A DNA stretch of 64,000 bases from Nocardiopsis sp. FR4 (GTDB lineage Bacteria; Actinomycetota; Actinomycetes; Streptosporangiales; Streptosporangiaceae), in NCBI RefSeq assembly GCF_009830945.1, contig NZ_VWVV01000028.1, positions 1-64,000 of the forward strand. The letters are read 5' to 3'. Position 1 is the stretch's first letter. Each line of letters opens with the position of its first letter. Positions 26,368-34,990 of the stretch are shown here, piece by piece. The translations under genes and the position numbers were made by a program. The notes beneath the pieces were generated by a model that was not told the origin of the DNA, did not search any database, and saw only the letters and a program-made list of their open reading frames with translations.

Positions 26368-27209
26368 CCATCCCACACACCACCACCCGCACCGACTCCG
26401 CTCCCGCCACCGCCCCGGCCCGGCTCAGCGCGCGCGGCCTCACCCTGGCCTACGACGACCACACCGTCGTGCGGGGCCTGGACGCCGACATCGTCGAGGG
26501 CACCGTCACCTGCGTCATCGGCCCCAACGGGTGCGGCAAGTCCACCCTTCTGCGCGCCCTGGGCAGGCTCATGAAGCCCCGGGCGGGCCTGGTCGAGCTG
26601 GACGGCCGCGACATCCACCGGGTGCCCACCCGCGAGGTCGCCGAGGTGCTGGGCGTGCTGCCCCAGCAGCCGGTGGCGCCGGACGGCCTCACCGTCGCCG
26701 ACCTGGTCGCCCGCGGCCGACACCCCGCCCAGCGCTGGTACCGGCAGTGGTCGGGCGAGGACCACCAGGCGGTGGCCGCGGCCCTGGAGCGGACCGGGCT
26801 GCTGGAGCTGGCGGACGCCCCCCTGCAGGAGCTGTCCGGCGGGCAGCGCCAGCGCGCGTGGATCTCCATGGTCCTGGCGCAGGGCACCGACCTGCTGCTG
26901 CTGGACGAGCCCACCACCTTCCTGGACCTGGTCCACCAGGTGGACGTCCTGGACCTGGTGCGCGAGCTGCACCGCGAGGGCGGCCGCACCATCGTCATGG
27001 TGCTGCATGACCTCAACCTCGCCGCCCGCTACGCCGACACCGTCATCACCATGCGCCAGGGCCAGGTGGTGGCCTGCGGTCCGCCCGAGCGGGTGCTCAC
27101 CCCCGAGCTGTTGCGCGAGGCCTTCGACCTGGAGGCGGTCGTGGTGGAGGACCCGGTCACCGGTGGCCCCATGGTGGTTCCGGTCGGCCGCAGCGGCCGG
27201 TCCTCCTGA
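26364..27209 (+). CDS. FecE-type iron-siderophore ABC ATPase
   Basis: 281 aa from GTG 26364, overlapping the permease stop. The nucleotide-binding domain is complete: Walker [16 protein letters not shown]-loop [20 protein letters not shown], signature [13 protein letters not shown], Walker [14 protein letters not shown] and H-loop [14 protein letters not shown]. The 'RGRHP' and 'WISMVLAQ' stretches are typical of FepC/FecE. It drives ferric-siderophore import through the two upstream permeases. It is the last gene of the three-gene plus-strand operon. Confidence 0.95.
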   Translation: MTIPHTTTRTDSAPATAPARLSARGLTLAYDDHTVVRGLDADIVEGTVTCVIGPNGCGKSTLLRALGRLMKPRAGLVELDGRDIHRVPTREVAEVLGVLPQQPVAPDGLTVADLVARGRHPAQRWYRQWSGEDHQAVAAALERTGLLELADAPLQELSGGQRQRAWISMVLAQGTDLLLLDEPTTFLDLVHQVDVLDLVRELHREGGRTIVMVLHDLNLAARYADTVITMRQGQVVACGPPERVLTPELLREAFDLEAVVVEDPVTGGPMVVPVGRSGRSS

Positions 27210-27411
27210 TCCGCGTGCCCCCCGCGTGCGGAGGAGGGCGCGGACGGAAAACCGAATCGTGGGAGCAAAGCCCCATGGCGGGCGTGTTCCGGGCGTGGCG
27301 CGTAGACCGGTCGGATCCGGATAGGTCATGATCGCGACCAGTGCCGACCCTAGGTAACCGTACCGATCTCCAGCGTGAAAGCACCAGGGAATGCGCGGGA
27401 TTTGTAGGCGC

Positions 27412-27433
27412 GTTCACCTCGGTTTCACCTGCG
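27412..27433 (+). promoter_or_regulatory. PHO box (PhoP direct repeats) upstream of phoX
   Basis: Two abutting 11-bp units, GTTCACCTCGG (27412-27422) and TTTCACCTGCG (27423-27433), match the Streptomyces PhoP direct-repeat consensus built on GTTCACC. They lie about 135 bp before the PhoX start. Phosphate-starvation induction is the expected outcome. Apart from this box I see no gene in 27210-27565; a short imperfect hairpin just after 27204 may end the ABC operon. Confidence 0.75.
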
Positions 27434-27565
27434 CGTGCGGAACCTCGGCCAAGGTCGAGACCGACCGGCGGGATCAAACCCGTCGGACCAGGACAATCCG
27501 CGCGCGCCGGAGCGACCCGTACCGTACGGAGCACGCGGAAGCAGCACGATCCCCAAGGAGAAGGT

Positions 27566-29590
27566 GTGCCCGAATCCGCGCCCCGCCGCCGTCCGCTGCC
27601 GTTGATCGGCGAGGTCGGAGGAGGCCGTTCCCGCGCAACGTGCAAGCTGCGCTGTGGCGACGCGTGCTTCCACCCCGCGCCCAACACGAGTGACAACGCC
27701 TACTTCGGCGACATCTTCGCCAAGGCCCTCTCCCGCCGCACCGCGCTCCGCGCCGGTGCGGCCGCCGCGGGTGTCGGAGCCCTCGGCCTGGCCGCGTTCA
27801 GCCCCGCCGCCGCCGACCCCCGCGGCGGGAACCGCCCCCACCCCGCCCCGCGCCCCACCTTCAAGAGCGTCCTCCCCAACACCGACGACAAGGTCACCAT
27901 CCCCCAGGGCTACGACCAGCACGTCATCATCCGCTGGGGCGACCCCGTCCTGCCCGGCGCCCCCGAGTTCGACGTGTACAACCAGACCCCCGAGTCGCAG
28001 GCCCAGCAGTTCGGCTACAACTGCGACTACGTCGGCTTCCACCAGCTCGACGACGACCGCGCCCTGCTGTGGGTCAACCACGAGTACACCAACGAGGGCA
28101 TCATGTTCCCCGGCTACACCAACGGGGCCTCGGCGACCGAGGAGCAGATCCGCATCGCGATGGCCGCCCACGGCGGCTCCATCGTGGAGCTGGAGCGCGA
28201 GGGCCGCACGGGCAAGTGGGTCGTGTCCAAGGGCGAGCGCGCCTTCAACCGCCGCATCACCGCCGACACCCCCATCCGCCTGACGGGTCCGGCCGCCGGG
28301 CACCCCCTCCTCCAGACCGCCGAGGACCCCACCGGCACCCTGGTCAGGGGCATGCTCAACAACTGCGCGGGCGGCATGACCCCGTGGGGCACCTTCCTCA
28401 CCGCCGAGGAGAACTTCAACCAGTACTTCGGCGGCGCCGCCGGGACCCGGGAGACCTCCCGCTACGGCCTGGGCACCGGGCTGCCCAGCCGCCGCTGGGA
28501 CCGGGTGGAGGAGCGCTTCGACCTGTCCAAGCACCCCAACGAGGCCAACCGCTTCGGCTACATCGTCGAGGTCGACCCGCTCGACCCCGGCTCCGAGCCC
28601 AGGAAGCGCACCATGCTCGGCCGCTTCAAGCACGAGGGCGCCACCACGCGCCTGGCCGAGGACGGCCGCGTGGTCGCCTACATGGGCGACGACGAGCGCT
28701 TCGACTACATGTACAAGTTCGTCAGCGCCAAGAAGTACGTCGAGGGCTCGCGGCGCCACAACCTCACCCTGCTGGACTCGGGCACCCTGTACGTGGCCCG
28801 CCTGAGCGGCAACAGCCCCGCCGAGGAGTTCGACGGCTCCGGCGCCCTGCCCTCCGACGGCGAGTTCGACGGCACCGGCGAGTGGATCCCGCTGTGCACC
28901 GACACCCAGAGCTTCGTCGACGGCTTCAGCGTCGCCGAGGTGCTCATCTACACCCGCCTGGCCGCCGACGCCGCGGGCGCCACCAAGATGGACCGCCCCG
29001 AGGACTTCGAGCCCAGCCCGGTCACCGGCAAGGTCTACCTCGCCCTGACCAACAACTCCGCCCGTGAGCCCGGCCAGGCCGACGAGCCCAACCCGCGCGG
29101 CCCCAACCGCTACGGCCACATCCTGGAGCTCGTGGAGGACGGCAACGACGCCGCGGCCACCTCCTTCTCCTGGAACGTGCCGCTGGTGTGCGGCGACCCC
29201 GAGGACGACAGCACCTACTACGCGGGCTTCGACAAGTCCAAGGTCATGCCGATCTCGGCGCCGGACAACCTGACCTTCGACGCCGACGGCAACCTGTGGA
29301 TCTCCACCGACGGCCAGCCCGGCAGCCTGGGGATCAACGACGCGCTGCACGTGATGCCGGTCGAGGGCCGCTTCCGCGGCGAGCTCAAGACCTTCGCCAC
29401 CGTCCCGGTGCGGGCCGAGGCCTGCGGTCCCTTCATCACCAAGGACAACAAGACGGTCTTCCTGGCCCCGCAGCACCCGGGTGACAACGGCACCTTCGAC
29501 GCGCCGACCAGCACCTGGCCCGACGGCGACATGCCCCGTCCGTCCGTGGTGTGCATCTGGCACTCCAAGGGCCGCGACGTGGGCAAGTAG
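27566..29590 (+). CDS. phoX: PhoX-family alkaline phosphatase (DUF839), Tat-exported
   Basis: 674 aa from GTG 27566, with AAGGAGAAG before it. A roughly 50-residue leader typical of PhoX (with CKLRCGDACFHPAPN) precedes the twin-arginine motif SRRTALRAG and a hydrophobic Ala/Gly core ending in AAADP. The mature part has LPNTDDKVTIPQGYDQHVII, WVNHEYTNEG, MTPWGTFLTAEENFNQYFGG, the Ca/Fe-binding region VAYMGDDERFDYMYKFV, and NLTFDADGNLWISTDGQPG. It releases phosphate from organic esters outside the cell. An upstream in-frame start at 27341 would bury the PHO box and is rejected. Confidence 0.93.
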   Translation: MPESAPRRRPLPLIGEVGGGRSRATCKLRCGDACFHPAPNTSDNAYFGDIFAKALSRRTALRAGAAAAGVGALGLAAFSPAAADPRGGNRPHPAPRPTFKSVLPNTDDKVTIPQGYDQHVIIRWGDPVLPGAPEFDVYNQTPESQAQQFGYNCDYVGFHQLDDDRALLWVNHEYTNEGIMFPGYTNGASATEEQIRIAMAAHGGSIVELEREGRTGKWVVSKGERAFNRRITADTPIRLTGPAAGHPLLQTAEDPTGTLVRGMLNNCAGGMTPWGTFLTAEENFNQYFGGAAGTRETSRYGLGTGLPSRRWDRVEERFDLSKHPNEANRFGYIVEVDPLDPGSEPRKRTMLGRFKHEGATTRLAEDGRVVAYMGDDERFDYMYKFVSAKKYVEGSRRHNLTLLDSGTLYVARLSGNSPAEEFDGSGALPSDGEFDGTGEWIPLCTDTQSFVDGFSVAEVLIYTRLAADAAGATKMDRPEDFEPSPVTGKVYLALTNNSAREPGQADEPNPRGPNRYGHILELVEDGNDAAATSFSWNVPLVCGDPEDDSTYYAGFDKSKVMPISAPDNLTFDADGNLWISTDGQPGSLGINDALHVMPVEGRFRGELKTFATVPVRAEACGPFITKDNKTVFLAPQHPGDNGTFDAPTSTWPDGDMPRPSVVCIWHSKGRDVGK

Positions 29591-29601
29591 CCCCGGCCCC
29601 G

Positions 29602-29619
29602 CCCTCCCGCCCGGGAGGG
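29602..29619 (+). terminator. Terminator hairpin after phoX
   Basis: 7-bp arms ccctccc and gggaggg with a gccc loop lie 11 bases after the stop. Confidence 0.6.
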
Positions 29620-29739
29620 AGCGACCACCGGCTCCGGCTTCCATCGTGGGGGAGGTCGGGGCCGGTTCTCCGTGTCCGGACCGGTCACGTCCGGTCCCGG
29701 CGGGTCCGAGGGGAGGCGGGCCGGGGGAGGGGCGGCCCC

Positions 29740-30189
29740 TCAGAGCACCTTCTCGAAGCACAGCGAGGAGGGGCAGTCGGCGTAGGCGCCGAACGGGGGT
29801 ATGGGCGCGTAGCCGGAGCGGGTGTAGAAGCGCACGGCGTCGGGCTGGCGGTCGCCCGTCTCCAGGCGCAGGCACTTCCAGCCGCGCTCGCGGGCCCGGT
29901 CCTCCAGCGCCGCCAGGACCAGCGCCGCGGCGCCCGACCCGCGCCGCTCGGGCCGCACGTACATCCGCTTGACCTCGCCCGCGGCGTCGCCGAGCTCGCG
30001 CAGGCCGCCGCAGCCCACGGCCGCGCCCTCCGCGTCGCGGGCCACCACGAACACCGCGACGTCCGCGGCGGAGGGGGCCGTGCCGGGCTCGGAGTCGGGT
30101 GTGCCGTACCGTTCGGCGATCTCGGCCCGCTGAGCGGCCCGCAGGGCACGGGCGTCGGGATCGTCCCAGGCGACTTCGTCGATGTGCAT
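29740..30189 (-). CDS. GNAT N-acetyltransferase
   Basis: 149 aa from ATG 30189; an in-frame GTG at 30198 is possible. The GNAT core shows VAVFVVARDAEGAAVGCGGL, EVKRMYVRPERRGSGAAALV (acetyl-CoA binding), RLETGDRQPDAVRFYTRSGY and the C-terminal SSLCFEKVL. This form, with 'L.ELGD.AGEVKRMYV.P..RG.G' and 'CFEK.L', is common in actinomycetes as a small-molecule acetyltransferase of unknown substrate. No clear ribosome-binding site precedes it, so it may be leaderless or start elsewhere. Confidence 0.85.
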   Translation of the reverse strand: MHIDEVAWDDPDARALRAAQRAEIAERYGTPDSEPGTAPSAADVAVFVVARDAEGAAVGCGGLRELGDAAGEVKRMYVRPERRGSGAAALVLAALEDRARERGWKCLRLETGDRQPDAVRFYTRSGYAPIPPFGAYADCPSSLCFEKVL

Positions 30190-30318
30190 GGGTGTCACGC
30201 TAGCGACGCCGTGTTTCCATCATGTGAAACCCTGCTCGGCGCCCAGATTCGCCGTAAGTACGAGGTCATCGGGTGCTGGGCCTCTCTCGTCGCACCAGCG
30301 ACGTTTCCGGCCCGACCA

Positions 30319-31593
30319 TCAGTCGGTGAGGGCCTCGCGCATCACCCGGAACTTGGACTCGGTCTCGGCCAGCTCCGCGTGCGGCTCCGAGCGCGAGACG
30401 ATGCCGCACCCGGCGAAGAGCCGGGCGCGCGCCCCGTCCACGCGGGCGCTGCGCAGCGCGATGCCCCACTCGGCGTTGCCCGCGCCGTCCAGCCAGCCCA
30501 CCGGACCGGCGTAGCCGCCGCGGTCCATGCCCTCGACCTCCTCGATCAGGCGCATGGCCACCGGGGTCGGGGTGCCGCCCACGGCCGCGGTGGGGTGCAG
30601 GGCGGCCACGGCCTCCAGCGCCGACACCCCGGGGGACAGGCGGGCGCGCACGGGGGTGGCCAGGTGCTGCACGTTGGCCAGCTCCAGCAGGCGGGGGCGG
30701 TCGGGCACGTCCAGTTCCTCGGTGAGCGGTTCCAGCGCGGTGCGCAGCGAGTCCACGGCCATGCGGTGTTCGTCCACGTCCTTGGCCGAGGCCAGCAGCT
30801 CCTCGCCCAGGCGCCGGTCCTCGTCGGGGTCCTGGCCGCGCGGGCGCGTTCCGGCCAGCACGAGCGAGGTGAGCTGGTCGCCCTCGCGCCGCAGCAGCAG
30901 TTCCGGGGTGGCCCCCACCATGCCGTCCACGGAGAAGGTGAAGCAGCTGGGAAAGCGCAGACGCAGCCGCTCCAGCAGCGTGCGCACGTCGATGGGGGCG
31001 TCGGCGTCGGCGAGGGCGTCGCGGGCCAGCACGGCCTTGTCGAGCCCGCCCGCGCGGATGCGCGCGACGGTGTCGGCCACGGCGGACGCCCACCGCTCCC
31101 GCGACAGCGAGCCCCCGCTCCAGGAGACCGGGCCCACGGGTCTGGGCTCGGGCGCGGGGTGCAGCAGCTCGGGCGGGTGGGCGCCGGGCTCGTCGGCCAC
31201 GGTGGTCAGCCAGGTGCGTCCGCCGCGCCGTCCCAGGAGCACGCGCGGCACCGCCAGCGAGGAGCCCGGGGAGGTGGGGGCGAAGGTGAAGGTGCCGAAG
31301 GCCACCAGGCCGGTGCCGGGCAGGCCGACCCCGTCCTCGACCTCGGCGTGCTCGCGCAGGCAGTCCAGCCAGCGGGCCGCCTCGGTGAAGCGGGTGGTGT
31401 CGGTGGGCTCGGCGCCGGCGGGTGCGCCGCCCAGGTCCAGCCGCGCGGCCCGGCCCCAGCCCACGATCCCCTCGTCCCCCGTCAGCCAGGCCAACGGCGA
31501 TCCCGCGGGCAGGTGGCGGACCAGACTGCCGGTGAGGTCACGCAGGGCGACGGTGCGGACGAACAGCTTGGGCGGGCTCAGGGCGGCGTTCAC
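30319..31593 (-). CDS. menF: Isochorismate synthase
   Basis: 424 aa from GTG 31593. It converts chorismate to isochorismate. The chorismate-binding domain has SVDGMVGATPELLLRREGDQ, LAGTRPRGQDPDEDRRLG, KDVDEHRMAVDSLR and LHPTAAVGGTPTPVAM, and the C-terminal GYAGPVGWLDGAGNAEWGIAL and FAGCGIVSRSEPHAELAETE. The family also includes EntC/DhbC for catecholate siderophores. No 2,3-dihydroxybenzoate genes lie nearby and menD/B/C/E are in the same window, so a menaquinone role is more likely. It is separate from the men cluster by 19 kb. Confidence 0.9.
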   Translation of the reverse strand: MNAALSPPKLFVRTVALRDLTGSLVRHLPAGSPLAWLTGDEGIVGWGRAARLDLGGAPAGAEPTDTTRFTEAARWLDCLREHAEVEDGVGLPGTGLVAFGTFTFAPTSPGSSLAVPRVLLGRRGGRTWLTTVADEPGAHPPELLHPAPEPRPVGPVSWSGGSLSRERWASAVADTVARIRAGGLDKAVLARDALADADAPIDVRTLLERLRLRFPSCFTFSVDGMVGATPELLLRREGDQLTSLVLAGTRPRGQDPDEDRRLGEELLASAKDVDEHRMAVDSLRTALEPLTEELDVPDRPRLLELANVQHLATPVRARLSPGVSALEAVAALHPTAAVGGTPTPVAMRLIEEVEGMDRGGYAGPVGWLDGAGNAEWGIALRSARVDGARARLFAGCGIVSRSEPHAELAETESKFRVMREALTD

Positions 31594-31974
31594 GGTCTCC
31601 GAGTCTAGGACCTCGTCTGGGGCGGTGTGTCCGGATCCTCCGAGGTGGCGACGTTGCGGGGAGCACCGTGCCCGGGGATCCGCATTGTGCCCGACGTGTC
31701 GGCATCGGCGCATAGGGGGTGTTCGTGGAGGTACGGGGTGTTCTGTCGGGGCGCCGTGGTTGACAGGCGCGGTCCACAGCGGTGGCCGCCGGGCGCGCCG
31801 GTGTCCCGTGCGGCCTTTCCGGGAGTGTGCTCGGGGCGTGCGCGGAGGGCGGTCCGCCGTCCTCCGCCCGTCCCCGGCCGGGTCCGGGGGCGGGCGCCCT
31901 CCCTTACCCTGGTTCGCGGCGCGGCGCCGGGGTTGAGGGCGGTGCGCGGCACCCCGCTGAGGAGGACCAGAACC
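31594..31974. other. Divergent intergenic region between menF and the glycosidase-like gene
   Basis: About 380 bp with starts pointing outward. I find no recognisable operator or gene here. The segment 31725-31760 is less GC-rich and may hold promoter elements. Confidence 0.4.
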
Positions 31975-33582
31975 ATGCACGTGGCACGTGCCCTGCCGCG
32001 CACCGCGGCCCGGTGGGCGGCGACGGCGGTCGCGGTCACCGCCCTGTCGACGGCCTGCGCCCTCCAGGGTGCCGACTCCCCGGACGGGCGGGAACCGGGC
32101 GCGTCCGCCGGCCCCTGCCAGGAGCAGGCGGACCGGCACCGGATGCGCGGGGCCTGGCTGACCACCGTGCGCAACATCGACTGGCCCTCCGAACCGGGCC
32201 TGCCGGCCGACGAGCAGCGCGCCGAACTCGACGCCTACCTGGACGACGCCGCGGCCCTGGGCCTCAACGCCGTGTTCCTGCACGTGCGCCCCACCGCCGA
32301 CGCGGTCTACGCCTCCGAACTGGAGCCGTGGGCCCGCTACCTCACGGGCGAGCAGGGCGGCGACCCGGGCTACGACCCGCTGGAGTACGCCGTGGCCGGG
32401 GCGCACGAGCGCGGCCTGGAGCTGCACGCCTGGTTCAACCCCTACCGGGTCGGCTTCCAGGACCCCGACGTGGAGAGCCTGGTCCCGGAGCACCCCGCCC
32501 GGCGCAACCCGGACTGGATGGTGCGCTACGGCGACGAGGCCTACCTCGACCCGGGCAACCCCGAGGTCCGGGCATGGGTGACCGGCGTCATCATGGACGT
32601 GGTCGAGCGCTACGACGTCGACGGCGTGCACTTCGACGACTTCTTCTACCCCTACCCCAAGGCGGGGGAGGAGTTCGACGACGACGCCACGTGGCGGGAG
32701 CACGGCGACGGCTTCGACGACCGCGACGGCTGGCGCCGCGACAACGTCAACCGGCTCGTCGCGGGCGTGCACGAGCGGATCCAGGAGACCAAGCCCTGGG
32801 TGCGCTTCGGCATCTCCCCGTTCGGCATCTGGCGCAACGACACCAGCGACCCCACCGGTTCGGCCACCTCGGGCCTGGAGTCCTACTCGGCCCAGCACGC
32901 CGACACCCGCGCCTGGATCCGGGAGGGGACGGTCGACTACGTCGCGCCGCAGCTGTACTGGCACCGCGGCTTCGACACCGCCGACTACGAGGTGCTGGCC
33001 GACTGGTGGTCGGCGGAGGTGGAGGGCACCGGCGTGGACCTGTACATCGGCCAGGCCGCCTACCGGGTGGGCGAGGACGGCTGGACCGGCCGGGACGCGC
33101 TCAGCGCCCAGCTCGACTACTCCGGCGCCCTCCCCGGGGTCGGCGGCGACGTCTACTTCTCCATCAAGAACCTGCGCACACAGGCCGCCGACGCCTACGC
33201 CGCGCTCTCCGCCGCGCACTACGGCCAGCCCGCCCTGCCGCCGCGCGCCCAGGCGCCCGGGGAGCGGGGGCCGCTGGCGGGCGCGGTCGGCGACGTCACC
33301 GCCCGCGACGCCGACGGCCGCGTCGACGTCGCCTGGGAGGAGGCCGAGGGCGCCCGCTTCTACGCCGTCTACCGGCTGCCCGCGGACCTCGCCCGGACCG
33401 CGTCCGGCCCCGGGGAGGCGCGGTGCGCCGCCCTGGCCTCCGCCGACCTCGTGGGCGTCACCGGGCGCACGGAGCTGTCCGACACCGCTCCGCTGGACGG
33501 GGGCGCCGGGTACGTGGTCACCGCGCTGGACGACTACCGCGCCGAGGGACCGCCCAGCGCCGTCGCCGACGTGCGCCGCTGA
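31975..33582 (+). CDS. Glycosyl-hydrolase-like 10 (GHL10/DUF187) lipoprotein
   Basis: 535 aa from ATG 31975, with a GAGGAGGA ribosome-binding site. A lipoprotein signal ends in the lipobox LSTAC (Cys about 24). The GHL10 TIM-barrel follows: RMRGAWLTTVRNIDWPS, LNAVFLHVRPTADAVY, LELHAWFNPYRV, YDVDGVHFDDFFYPYP (acidic active-site cluster), WVRFGISPFGIWRN, TVDYVAPQLYWHRGF and YIGQAAYRVG. After about residue 430 comes a fibronectin-III-like domain (VDVAWEEAEGARFYAVYRL). It probably acts on cell-surface or environmental glycans; the substrate is unknown. Confidence 0.88.
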   Translation: MHVARALPRTAARWAATAVAVTALSTACALQGADSPDGREPGASAGPCQEQADRHRMRGAWLTTVRNIDWPSEPGLPADEQRAELDAYLDDAAALGLNAVFLHVRPTADAVYASELEPWARYLTGEQGGDPGYDPLEYAVAGAHERGLELHAWFNPYRVGFQDPDVESLVPEHPARRNPDWMVRYGDEAYLDPGNPEVRAWVTGVIMDVVERYDVDGVHFDDFFYPYPKAGEEFDDDATWREHGDGFDDRDGWRRDNVNRLVAGVHERIQETKPWVRFGISPFGIWRNDTSDPTGSATSGLESYSAQHADTRAWIREGTVDYVAPQLYWHRGFDTADYEVLADWWSAEVEGTGVDLYIGQAAYRVGEDGWTGRDALSAQLDYSGALPGVGGDVYFSIKNLRTQAADAYAALSAAHYGQPALPPRAQAPGERGPLAGAVGDVTARDADGRVDVAWEEAEGARFYAVYRLPADLARTASGPGEARCAALASADLVGVTGRTELSDTAPLDGGAGYVVTALDDYRAEGPPSAVADVRR

Positions 33583-33787
33583 GGGGTCCGCGCCGGAGGC
33601 GGTCCGGCCGACGGTCGGGCGGGCTCCCGATCGGCCCCGGTTCCCGCTGGACCCTGATCGGCCGTGGTTCCCGGCCGACACCGCTTCCGGGGCGCCGCCC
33701 GGAGCGCCCGCGTGGGGCCTCTTCGTCGCAACGTCCAGCCTTCACTCGTAGGAAGGCGGCATGTGCCAGCCGATAGTCTATTTCCGG

Positions 33788-33807
33788 CTAGCTTGTGCGG
33801 GAGCTAG
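33788..33807 (+). promoter_or_regulatory. Inverted repeat over the putative -10 of the mod operon
   Basis: CTAGCT (33788-33793) and AGCTAG (33802-33807) form a perfect dyad with an 8-bp spacer. It overlaps TAGCTT (33789-33794), a plausible actinobacterial -10, 22 bp before the first gene. A looser agccg/cggct pair (33768-33772 and 33785-33789) flanks it upstream. Autorepression by the HTH-Mop protein is a reasonable but untested reading. Confidence 0.45.
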
Positions 33808-33816
33808 GTTGGTGCC

Positions 33817-34218
33817 ATGCCGACCTTCCAGATCAGTGAGGCCGCCGACCTGCTCGGCGTCAGCGCCGACACCGTCCGGCGGTGGGTGGACTCCGGACGC
33901 CTGGCCGCCACCCGCGACGGGTCCGGTCGGCGCCTGCTCGACGGCGCCGACCTCGCCGCGTTCATGCGCGCCGGGGCCGACGAGGACCCCGGCCGCGGCG
34001 TCTCCTCGGCCCGCAACCGCTTCCGCGGCCTCGTCACCGAGGTCGTCCGCGACCGGGTGATGGCCAGCGTGGAGATCCAGGCCGGTCCGCACCGCGTGGT
34101 CTCCCTGATGAGCCGGGAGGCCGCCGACGAACTCGGACTGCGGGTGGGCACCGTCGCCACGGCGGTCGTCAAGTCCACCAACGTCGTCGTCGAGACCGCC
34201 GGGGGCGGCCATGCGTGA
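33817..34218 (+). CDS. HTH plus molybdate-binding (Mop/TOBE) transcriptional regulator
   Basis: 133 aa. An excisionase/MerR-like helix-turn-helix at the N-terminus (FQISEAADLLGVSADTVRRW, then DSGRLAATRDGSGRRLLDG, about 4-50) is joined to a single Mop domain (about 65-130: SARNRFRGLVTEVVRDRVMA, then VSLMSREAADELGLRVG and VVKSTNVVVET). This two-domain layout is the usual actinobacterial substitute for ModE: molybdate or tungstate binds the Mop domain and alters DNA binding. It overlaps modA by 8 bp and is the first gene of the molybdate operon. Confidence 0.9.
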   Translation: MPTFQISEAADLLGVSADTVRRWVDSGRLAATRDGSGRRLLDGADLAAFMRAGADEDPGRGVSSARNRFRGLVTEVVRDRVMASVEIQAGPHRVVSLMSREAADELGLRVGTVATAVVKSTNVVVETAGGGHA

Positions 34219-34990
34219 GTCGGCCCGGCGGTCGCTGTGCGTCCTGGCGGCGGTCGCGCTCGGCGCCACCGCCTGCGCGGCCGGGGAGGAGCGGGAGCGG
34301 CTGCACGTCTTCGCCGCCGCCTCGCTCACCGACGTCTTCACCGGCCTGGCCGAGGGGTTCGAGGACGCCCACCCGGGGACGGAGGTGACCCTCAACTTCG
34401 CGGGCAGCGGCGACCTGGCCGTGCAGATCACCTCCGGAGCCCCCGCCGACGTCTTCGCCGCCGCCGACACCGCCACGATGGCGCGGGTAGCCGGGGAGGG
34501 CGGCGTGGACCCCGCCTGGGCCGCCGAGCACGGCGAGCGGGGCGCGGTCTTCGCCACCAACACCCTGCGCATCGCCGTGCCCCCGAACAACCCCGCCGGG
34601 GTCGGCGGCCTGGCCGACCTGGCGGAGGAGGACGTCGCGGTCGCCCTGTGCGCCGAGGAGGTCCCCTGCGGGGCGGCCTCCCGCACCGCCACGGACGCCG
34701 CCGGGGTCGAGGTCACCCCCGTCACCTACGAGGAGGACGTGCGCGCCGTCCTGACCAAGGTGGAACTCGGCGAGGTCGACGCCGGGCTCGTCTACGCCAC
34801 CGACGTCGCCGCCGCCGGGGACCGCGTCCGGGGCCTGGAGTTCCCCGAGGCCGACACGGCGGTCAACGCCTACCCCATCGCCGTCCTGGCCGGGGCCGCC
34901 GACCCCGGCCTCGCCGCCGCCTGGGTGGACCTGGTCCGCTCGGAGGCGGGGCGGGACGCCCTGGCCGCGGCCGGGTTCGGTGCCCCGTGA
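34211..34990 (+). CDS. modA: Molybdate ABC transporter substrate-binding lipoprotein
   Basis: 259 aa from ATG 34211. A lipoprotein signal ends ALGATAC (Cys about 22). The mature part matches ModA: LHVFAAASLTDVFTGLAEGF, TLNFAGSGDLAVQITSGAPADVFAAAD, FATNTLRIAVPPNNP, LTKVELGEVDAGLVYATDV and VNAYPIAVL. The Ser in 'FAAASL' and the Ser in 'FAGSGDL' are the usual oxyanion ligands. It captures molybdate outside the membrane. It overlaps the regulator upstream and the permease downstream (GTGA). Confidence 0.94.
   Translation: MRESARRSLCVLAAVALGATACAAGEERERLHVFAAASLTDVFTGLAEGFEDAHPGTEVTLNFAGSGDLAVQITSGAPADVFAAADTATMARVAGEGGVDPAWAAEHGERGAVFATNTLRIAVPPNNPAGVGGLADLAEEDVAVALCAEEVPCGAASRTATDAAGVEVTPVTYEEDVRAVLTKVELGEVDAGLVYATDVAAAGDRVRGLEFPEADTAVNAYPIAVLAGAADPGLAAAWVDLVRSEAGRDALAAAGFGAP

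Noticed and set aside
25105..26376. A 423-codon minus-strand frame opposite the second FecCD permease
   Set aside because: It is a Gly/Gln/His/Asp-rich shadow; the plus strand carries the complete permease.
27425..29875. An 816-codon minus-strand frame opposite phoX
   Set aside because: Composition is dominated by Gly, Val and Ala with no domain. The plus-strand PhoX has a Tat signal and conserved motifs across its whole length.
30319..31593. Assignment of this chorismate enzyme to a catecholate siderophore pathway (EntC/DhbC)
   Set aside because: There are no dihydroxybenzoate dehydrogenase, isochorismatase or NRPS genes in the window and no iron box upstream; the men genes are near.
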